Assembly (NCBI GenBank): GCA_900549455.1
Contig: UROM01000123.1
Span: 1 to 5,143 of the forward strand
Source of the DNA: an uncultured Collinsella sp.
GTDB lineage: Bacteria; Actinomycetota; Coriobacteriia; Coriobacteriales; Coriobacteriaceae
Length of the DNA stretch: 5,143 bases
Direction of reading: 5' to 3'
Of this stretch, positions 5,016 to 5,143 are shown piece after piece. Under the pieces are notes generated by a model, which was given only the letters and a program-made list of their open reading frames with translations, did no database searches and had not been told where the DNA came from. The position numbers and the translations under genes are program-made. Numbering within the stretch: position 1 is the first letter of the stretch; every line of letters starts with the position of its first letter.

Positions 5016-5119
5016 ATGCTGCTCGCTATCGATATGGGAAACACGCAGACGGCCATGGGCCTGTTTGACGGAGACGAGCTGGTGCAGTCGTGGCGCATGC
5101 CCACCGACCGCTCCTATAC
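5016..5119 (+). CDS. coaX: Type III pantothenate kinase (5' part only)
   Basis: The first 34 codons encode MLLAIDMGNTQTAMGLFDGD and then ELVQSWRMPTDRSYT. This is the start of CoaX, the cytosolic kinase that makes 4'-phosphopantothenate from pantothenate, the first step of coenzyme A synthesis. The phosphate-binding motif DxGNTxT (D6 to T12) of the acetate-kinase/Hsp70 fold is intact, with Q in the variable position; the family usually has LLAIDVGNTNTVLGLF. Start: ATG at 5016, with GGGAG at 5006-5010 five bases before it. CoaX is about 255 residues, so roughly 85 percent is missing, cut by the adapter at 5120. Confidence 0.9.
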
Positions 5120-5143
5120 CTGTCTCTTATACACATCTCCGAG
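5120..5143 (-). other. Nextera library adapter remnant (read-2 side)
   Basis: CTGTCTCTTATACACATCT (5120-5138) is the reverse complement of the Tn5 mosaic end, followed by CCGAG, the start of the read-2 Nextera tail. Not biological. Together with the left adapter it shows that the fragment spans one tagmented molecule from end to end. Confidence 0.97.

Overview
This is a 5.1 kb DNA fragment of high GC content, and both ends carry Illumina Nextera (Tn5) library adapter. Only positions 47-5119 are biological. Most of the fragment, from about 760 to 5119, looks like a gut coriobacterium of the Collinsella type. That call is an inference from protein character, GC content and the intergenic repeats; no search was run. 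The left 0.7 kb (47 to about 760) looks like the pyrK-pyrD segment of a different organism, probably a Ruminococcaceae-like Firmicute.

Layout, left to right. First comes the 5' part of pyrD (minus strand), cut by the adapter. It overlaps by one base (TGATG) the end of a 560-residue reading frame. That frame joins the N-terminal barrel and iron-sulfur motif of an Old Yellow Enzyme-type flavin reductase to the C-terminal NAD and [2Fe-2S] half of PyrK. The join falls on the Gly-rich dinucleotide-binding motif (VVGGG) that both families carry, and both parents are truncated there. I read this as a PCR or assembly chimera, not a natural fusion.

A 1.3 kb gene-free stretch (2017-3323) follows and is packed with ordered repeats. 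Seven copies of a 57-bp inverted-repeat unit are present, each with 16-bp arms RTCTCRATCTGTAACA around exactly 25 bp. Five sit in a tandem array with an 80-bp pitch (2158-2535). Two more lie in a diverged tandem duplication of about 360-380 bp that also carries a second palindromic family built on TTCCGGACAT. This repeat system is the most noteworthy part of the window. I know of no named family that matches it, and its function is unknown.

Next, on the minus strand, is a complete initiator tRNA-fMet gene with encoded CCA, a clear sigma70-type promoter and a strong intrinsic terminator. Then comes a complete PP2C-like protein (395 residues, minus) whose metal-binding motifs appear partly degenerate. 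Finally, a 253-bp divergent intergenic region leads to the first 34 codons of coaX (type III pantothenate kinase, plus strand), cut by the second adapter. No operon logic links these genes. The tRNA, the PP2C-like gene and coaX are separate transcription units, and the pyrK/pyrD piece probably does not belong to this chromosome.
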